Source: Macrolepiota albuminosa (taxonomy: Eukaryota; Basidiomycota; Agaricomycetes; Agaricales; Agaricaceae). Taken from it: a stretch of DNA of 64,000 nt. Each line of letters begins with the position of its first letter. Positions within the stretch are counted from its first letter, which is position 1. Under the pieces are notes generated by a model. The model made no database searches and was not told the DNA's origin. It was given only the letters and a program-made list of their open reading frames with translations. Shown piece after piece: positions 57,801 to 64,000 of this stretch. The translations under genes and the position numbers were made by a program. The stretch spans positions 186,001 to 250,000 of the forward strand of contig JAMWFC010000021.1 in the NCBI GenBank assembly GCA_027475525.1, written 5' to 3'.

Positions 57801-59789
57801 CGACGAAGACACAACCAAGATCTGAACAACTCTATGAGGATGTCAACCATAGTTGGGTGTGTCAAACTTCTCTCAACTCACTGGATCTGCGAGCTGGAAT
57901 GAGCGACCGTAGAAGCCTATGCCAAGCACTATCTGCGAAGGATCAACCCCGACGTTTCGGAACAGTTGCATTGTTGACTTGATCTCGGTGAGACTTGTGT
58001 GTGCGTTAATCACCTAGACCAGCGTTAGAGGATCTCTGGATGATGACAACTCAAGGACTGTAAGTTTACCGGGCCAATGTAAGGATCGGTTCCATCCCAG
58101 ACACCATGGAGATCATAAGTCATGACATTGACCTGAGTGACGGCGATGTGAACACAGTGAATGGTCGCAGTTCAAGGCCGTTGCATACCCAGTCAGCGCT
58201 CTGCAAGAGAGCAGGAAGGTCGAAGTGTTGTAAATACCAATAGGATGATGGTGCAGTGAAACTTAATCCGTAGCCACGAGGTTTGAAAGCTGCCTTCAGC
58301 TTTGACATGAAGACAGGGTAGTTGGCTTTGTCCGCAGGCACTCCACCCCGTTCAAACGCCACACTACATGGGTGCATCAGCGAAGGTTGCACACCATTAT
58401 TATGCGGTTTACGATCGCAGCTCGTAGCGAAGGTACAAAGGTAGCATACTCACGGATACTCCCAATCAATATCCAAGCCATCGAAGGCATATGCCTTTAT
58501 GCACAATTAGCAACTACTGCAGTTTTCGCATGCAATCAATGAATCTGTACAGACCTGTAGAATTGATAGAGCGCTAGCAATGAACGTATTCGTTGCGTCA
58601 GCACTCCCAACCATGTTGCTGAAGATATGTTGAGTAGGCTGTGGAGAGTTCTGAGTTACATCAGAATTCTCGGACGTTATTGACACGTACAGGATCATTG
58701 AAGCTCCAGCCGCCGATAGAGAGAAACACTTTGAGTGTCGGGTTCCTCTTCTTCAAGGCTGTTGTTTGCCACCACTGGAAGGACGCATTAACATCAGATG
58801 CTAATTAACGCCATGATGTCCAACGTACAAGCACATTGTCACCAACCGCCATTTCCATGATCTGAAATTCTTCCGAAATAAGTGCAAAGGCATAATTCAC
58901 TGAAATGCAATTAGTATCTTTGGTAATAACGGAACAATTCCAAATCTCGTTACCATGTGTCAGGGTTTCAGCGGCGATTGAGGAAGGCGGATACATGTTG
59001 CAAGCACGTGAATCGGAGGACATGGCCCATCCCTGTAACTGTTCATTCACTGAACAATCCAGACCACTGAAGATCTTACCTCATAGTAGCCAATGCGACG
59101 ATGCAACGCACTTGCTTTTTCATCGACACAAGACTGCAGAGAAGGAGGGTCGCAATTTGATTGGCATCCAGATTGGCAAAATTCTGAGAATGATGAAATA
59201 AGTCAGTGGAAGTTCGAGGGAATGAACAAGGTATCTACCCGTTGTAGTTCCACAAAAGCCAAACTGAATCAAGATAAACAATGATCAAGACATCAAAGGG
59301 ACGGATTGACCTCGCTACAGCACACATTGAGTGGACATGTAAAGTTCCCCGGAGCAGACCCTTGGCCACACTCTGCTAAGGCGTCGCAGTTGGACGTACA
59401 TGGCCCGCCATTAGCAACAGTGGTACAGAACTTGTCACCGAAGCTGTCATTGTTACCAAGATTCAGATAGTCGTCTGTAGACTGCTAAAGACCACTCTTA
59501 CCCACAAAATCCAGTTTCAGAGTTACAACATGCCCCATTGGAGCAAGGTATTGTTGCAGTACAACTACCGACTGCGAGAATTGTGACGTTGTCCAGAGTC
59601 TGTGCTATTGCACCTGAGAAAAGAGCTGTTGGAACGCGTCAGTTCTATGCAAACAACGGGCAGAAGATATGTTGAGTCACAGAGTATGCCAGAAGTATAA
59701 AGCAAGTATATCGTCAAACGCGACGAGTGTGGCATCACAACTAGGACGGGAACTTCTCCTTACTGCACATACCAGCTTATAAGAATCAT
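51863..59789 (-). CDS. GH18 chitinase, killer-toxin-like (subgroup C) type
   Basis: A long minus-strand gene with many introns of about 50-60 nt. In order: a short Cys-rich N-terminal exon (about 59640-59520), a hevein-type chitin-binding module (CGQGSAPGNFTCPLNVCCS..., about 59410-59110), then GH18 with RRIGYYE (about 59090), SIGGWSFND (58724-58692), catalytic DGLDIDWE (58482-58459), MTYDLHGVWDGTDPYIG (about 58130-58080), FYGRSF (about 57913) and TMIWSVDQ (about 57310). Cys-rich modules follow (57240-56600, with CCPPGYRPQNC), then a long beta-rich C-terminal part to 51863. GH18 enzymes cleave chitin, and this architecture matches the chitinase related to the alpha subunit of yeast zymocin. 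No disruption was found in the motifs read. The start and signal peptide are unresolved; candidate ATGs lie at 59789 and slightly upstream. No LysM module was seen in it. Confidence 0.8.
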
Positions 59790-60585
59790 GCAGACCCCGT
59801 CGGCAGTGACAAGTATCCGAATGAAGCGCATATGCTTTGTGTTGGAGGATCTGATGCGAATGCTGCCAAATTTGAAATTATGAGTGATGACATCATGTGG
59901 ACAGCGAGGTAAACCTGTTTTCACTTCTATATGGAAGTCTCAAAGTTTGTTATGTCGACATTAGGGATGAGGGCGTAACAGGAGGAAAGTGTTTCCGAAT
60001 TCCTCATGGTCAATGTAGCTGGCGCCCAGAGTGGCGGCCGCATTTGTTCGATTTGGAAAGAAAATTGATGCATACTTATTTGATGACACAAGTACACGAA
60101 TGCACAAATGATGGAATGGTAGGAGCGGTTCTCTCATCGTGGTCACAGTGTTACAGGAGGACCCCATCAACCAAATACGCGAGCGATCACCGGACAAATT
60201 GATGTGGACAACGGTACATAGAAGGACCCCGGATTATAGTGCCAAATCCCGTTCGTCAGACCAGACAGATTTGGCGGAAAAAATATTGGTGTATGTATTG
60301 CCGTTCGAAAACCGAACACTTCCGAATGCTGACCGGACAAAAGTCTTGGGCCTTTTTCTGAATGGCCTCTGACAGCATAATTCGGGGTCCCTACAGATAG
60401 AGTTATGATTGAGTTTGCGTCCCTGGCCGTCCAAAACCGATCAATAAATTGATTTTCCACAACACCTTAATGATGGATATGGGCTTACTTTTTCATGTGG
60501 TGGATAAAGATTCTGGCGTTTCAAAAGCATTCAAGTCAGTGTTTTGGCATCAAGTCGCGCGTTTGTGCTTCTTACAGCGCTTGAA
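59790..60585. promoter_or_regulatory. Shared upstream region of chitinase and LysM genes
   Basis: About 0.8 kb between two divergent starts, with no supported ORF. It would contain both promoters and could coordinate expression. No specific operator or TATA box could be assigned with confidence. The first part may include the first exon of the chitinase. Confidence 0.45.
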
Positions 60586-63530
60586 ATGGGCCCCTTCCGC
60601 TCTCTTGGGTTATTGCTATCAGGCGCGTTGTTCTCTGGAGCTTTCAGCCGTTCAGACTTCCACAGGAACATCATCGGGCATACAGCAGCACATGACAGGC
60701 TATTCCATGATAAGTTGTTGAAGCAATTGGCCGATGCCAGAGCCTCTACCAGTCTATCTCGTCCGTCAACGGCCATCAACATTGGTTCAAATCTGTTCGA
60801 CGACAGTGTGACCGCATTGGTCATGGATGATACGAATACACTGCAAATCTACACAGAGGATACTCTGCCAACAGATCCGGCGCCATCTAGTGCTTGCGCC
60901 ACTGCCCTCATCGCTAGTATACCGTGTAATTCGACCATTCCCTTGATGGCGTATGTGAACACTGGTCTAAAATCATAGTAGATGAAAACTTACGCTCTGC
61001 GACGGTTTAGAATCAGCCCATTCATGTTCAACGATGCCCTTTCGACCGTCTGTACTGCCGATTGTGCAGTTGGACTCGAATCATATCGTGCAGGAGTGGC
61101 CTCGGCGTGTGGCGACTATAGGATCACGGGCTCAGGAAACGTCACCATCTCCCCGACGCTCGCCGTGGATTATGTGCAAGGCCCTTATGCAGTTCAATGT
61201 CTTAAAGATCCCCAAACTTCAACGTTCTGTGGTCCTCTCATCCAGTCTTATAACACAACCGGTGGGTTATTGGCGCTTCCAACCAGCGAGCTATGCAGCT
61301 ACTGCGTTCTAGAGACGCTGAACGTCACCTTGTCCAACCCAACAACCTACGCTGTCGGGATTGCTAGCCTGCTTTCATCGGCCATCAGTTTGTGCGGGCC
61401 GTGAGCAACCCTCTACTTTCTGAAATCAGACATGAGACTGACAGGCAATATCAGACAATATGATACTTACAATGTTTCCACTGCCCCCAGTGACCAAGTC
61501 GTCTTCAATCCCGGTACTTCTGGGTTCGGCTCGAATTCAAGGGCAACAGCATCAGCAGATTGCAGCATTGTGGGACGCAATGTAACCACTGGTGCCGCCA
61601 CGACTTGTGCTGTACTCGCCGAGGTATCGCAATGGTTGAGCGATCAAGTAGCTTTCTGCTGACGCCTATTATAGCAATACAGCATCAGCGAATATTCTGT
61701 GTTGACCTCAAACCCGTTCCTGGCTAACTGTGATATCCCTGCAGGTTCCATTCTCTGCCTTCCTCAGGCCTGCACTACGTACACCATTGTAACGAATGAC
61801 ACATGTGACAGTGTGGCGGCACTCGCAGGAGCATCAGCAGGGACTACAGTAACAACTACTCAGATTCTATCCTTTAACTCTGATCTTGGCACCTATTGTC
61901 AGTTGATGCCACTTCGAGTCGGCAAGCAGATTTGTCTATCACCGAATGGGGGGTTTCCCCAAGTCGGCGCGACAACAGGAGCCCAGCCCTCAGCCACTCC
62001 AACTGCTTTGGCACCTGTACCTACTCCGACTGTCAGTGGTAGCGTGTCTGAGTGCGGCAGATGGTATCAAGTACAATCTGGAGACATTTGCCAGACTGTT
62101 GCGCTTAAGAATAGTGTAACTTTGACTGATTTTCTGACGCTCAACCCGGGTGAGCATGTATGTTTCGTCAATGCAAGAACTTTTCACTAAATCTGCAGCT
62201 CAGAGATTGATGCCAACTGCACAAACTTGTGGTTGAATTACTACTATTGTGTGGCACCCTTCCCGCCATTTTCATCTGTCACTGTCCCTTCTATCATCAC
62301 TACCAATTACTCTAGCGCCACAATATTGAGCTACACAATTCCAACGGCCAATTATACGCCTACGATTTATATGGTTTCTCTTACGACGGCTGGCGTGACA
62401 GCGCCTACCAACGTCGCAGATGGGACTCGCACAGTAGCATGTGGTAACTATTACAATGTACAAGTAGGTTGACTATGACCTTACATCGGTGAATACAAAC
62501 TGATAGTTCTTTCCTATTTCAGGATGGCGACACGATTGACTCCGTCTCGGAGCTTGTAGGGGTGAATTCCACCGATCTCGAGACCTGGAATCCTGAGTTG
62601 ATCAATGGCTCGCTTCCTGGAACGGGCTCGGCCATCTGCATCGTGTTTCCGATGGGAAATTATACACTCATCCCCGTTCCACCCCCCATCAACGCGTACC
62701 CCAATGCCACTGCAGCATGCGCTCAGTATTACACCGTTCAATCCGGCGATGCTTGCTCCTCGATCGCGGCTACGTTTGGTCTGACCAGCGACCAACTTTC
62801 GGCCCTGAATCCGGGTCTGAATACCGACTGCACAAACTTAATCCTGGGCGAAGCTTATTGCGTGTTCCCCACGTATCCAGTCTCCAGCATTGACATTGGC
62901 ACTGGGATACCCCCCAACGTTGCCACCGGAACATTTACAGATGGCTGCTTGGAGTACTACACTGTCATATCCGGTGATACTTGTGGTCCCATCGAGGCGA
63001 AGTTCAATTTGACTAGCGCGCAGTTCTTGACTTATAACCCCGAGATTGCCACAGATTGTTCCAATCTTCAGCTTGGCCTTGCGTACTGCGTGAAGGCCAG
63101 TGTGACCACAGGCCCTCCAACAAACCTTGCGAGTGGCTCGTCCAGCAACTGTACCCAATATCACACTGTAGTTTCGGGGGATAACTGCCCGTTGATCGAA
63201 ACTACATATTCGATCGCTGCCGCTGACTTCTTTCGTTGGTGAGTATTTAGAAGATGCTCATCTTCTGTTACATTGCCGTTCCATTTCCGCTGACGATGCC
63301 GCAGGAACCCGGAGGTATCCACGGATTGCACAAACATTCTCACTGACGAAGCCTACTGTGTAGGCGGAGGTGGTAGCCCTTGCAGTAAAATCTATACGGT
63401 ACAGAGTGGCGATTACTGCTACGCAATCACGCAGAGCCAAGGTATCACTCAGGCGCAGCTGAACGCACTTAATCCTTTCATCGACTCAAACTGTGACTTA
63501 ATCCCTGGGGAGAATCTTTGCGTGGGGTAA
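60586..63530 (+). CDS. Secreted protein with seven LysM modules
   Basis: ATG 60586 opens a signal peptide (MGPFRSLGLLLSGALFSGAFS). A non-LysM N-terminal domain with paired cysteines follows (CATALIASIPC, CTADCAVGLESY, ELCSYCVLETL; 60880-61390). Seven LysM modules are then read: TTYTIVTNDTC (61765), RWYQVQSGDIC (62056), NYYNVQDGDT (62440), QYYTVQSGDAC (62720), EYYTVISGDTC (62950), QYHTVVSGDNC (63155) and KIYTVQSGDYC (63388), most ending with N-P and a C-x-V/C-V motif. Stop TAA is at 63528. Introns of about 50-80 nt occur at about 60950, 61400, 61640, 62150, 62465 and 63240. LysM binds chitin; fungal LysM proteins shield hyphae or tune host and self-recognition. Divergent pairing with the chitinase supports a joint cell-wall role. 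Module 3 lacks the usual cysteine after GD. Confidence 0.85.
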
Positions 63531-63582
63531 AAGTGATATGTCTCGGTTTCACGGTCATTACATTTGCTCTATTGAGGTGTAT

Positions 63583-64000
63583 TTAGTCAAAGTAAAAGAC
63601 ACGACCGTTTTCTGTAAGTTCTGGTAATTCCAGAATACCATACGGTGTGATAGCTAGCCGCTGGGGATCGGTGACTCCTTCAAGGCGAAGGATCGTCTGC
63701 ACATACCCAAACGGTACCGGGTCTCTGTGCTCCTCCGGCGCCTCATCATATTTAACACCCAAAGGCAATGCCTCAACATCCATGATTTCTTCATCCTCAT
63801 CGTTTTTGAGAACGGTATCGAGATGCGCATCCCACTCTGCTGGCACTCGCTGTGGCCATGGATATTCGCCATCAAAGAACTGGCCATCAACAGCATAACA
63901 AAATCGACGGGTCACAACCTTGACCTGAGCATGGCGATTTACAAGCTGTTCATTCCAGTCCGCTCTCTCAGAAGGCTGCTTCGACAGTAGCGAAGCAAGG
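63583..64000 (-). CDS. Unrecognised conserved-looking protein, 3' part
   Basis: The minus-strand frame is open from the window edge (LASLLSKQPSERADWNEQL) to TAA at 63583-63585, 138 codons without interruption. It is acidic, with VTRRFCYAVDGQFFDGEYPW and ILELPELTENGRVFYFD at the C-terminus. No domain is recognised. The gene converges on the LysM gene, with only 52 bp between the two stop codons, so the transcripts probably overlap. The start lies beyond the window. Confidence 0.6.
   Translation of the reverse strand, partial: LASLLSKQPSERADWNEQLVNRHAQVKVVTRRFCYAVDGQFFDGEYPWPQRVPAEWDAHLDTVLKNDEDEEIMDVEALPLGVKYDEAPEEHRDPVPFGYVQTILRLEGVTDPQRLAITPYGILELPELTENGRVFYFD

Noticed and set aside
51863..59789. 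Calling the gene a killer toxin
   Set aside because: The visible parts are a chitinase with accessory Cys-rich regions. Similarity to the zymocin alpha subunit describes the chitinase class; no gamma-like toxin subunit or preprotoxin layout is seen.
1..64000. tRNA, rRNA genes and CRISPR arrays
   Set aside because: No cloverleaf-like sequence, rRNA core motif or regularly spaced repeat array was recognised on reading; a covariance-model search was not possible here.

Overview
This 64 kb window comes from a filamentous fungus, most likely an Agaricomycete. The pointers are a KDZ transposase with a CxC cysteine cluster and a fused Ulp1-type protease, introns of about 50 nt, chromodomain Ty3/gypsy elements and short F-box-like and zinc-finger genes. 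The assignment is an inference. The chitinase/LysM pair at the right end is best known from Pezizomycotina, so another filamentous fungus or a transferred pair remains possible.

Positions 1-51,370 are mostly nested transposons. Element A (50-12165) is a complete Ty3/gypsy chromovirus with 5-bp target-site duplications (TSD) GCATA, inserted in the gag-like ORF of an older element. Its 3' LTR is split by a solo LTR of a second family (10496-11634). From 12642 to 17396 lie gag-only remnants of a family with short LTRs, partly in inverted order. From 17566 to 29897 the minus strand carries a decayed multi-exon accessory gene and a KDZ transposase/Ulp1 gene, broken by an A-family solo LTR (24868-25586) and by a block of LTR and gag debris (26556-28960). 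Element C (31500-43655) is a 12.2 kb gypsy element with 4-bp TSDs. It splits a probable host gene and itself contains an A-family solo LTR (38770-39640). A Ty1/copia element (46410-51370, TSD ATAAG) lies between a truncated F-box-like gene and the host region.

Positions 51,863-64,000 look like host genome: a long minus-strand GH18 chitinase of the killer-toxin-like (subgroup C) type, a divergently transcribed secreted protein with seven LysM modules, and the 3' part of an unrecognised gene converging on it.

Three points govern how to read the window. (1) Ten exact tandem duplications all have a period of exactly 77 bp, and those inside retrotransposon ORFs shift the frame in a way that removing one copy corrects. 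This looks like an assembly-graph artefact (k = 77), not biology. (2) Both gypsy families carry, between pol and the 3' LTR, a multi-exon gene on the opposite strand. In C its six exons remain open with phase-0 junctions, although the sense gag-pol has five nonsense codons, and it encodes a Zn2Cys6-like six-cysteine cluster. This is the best candidate here for an under-described system. (3) Sense ORFs in all three elements are broken almost only by TGA, and the copia LTRs differ only at CpG sites, which indicates deamination-type decay.
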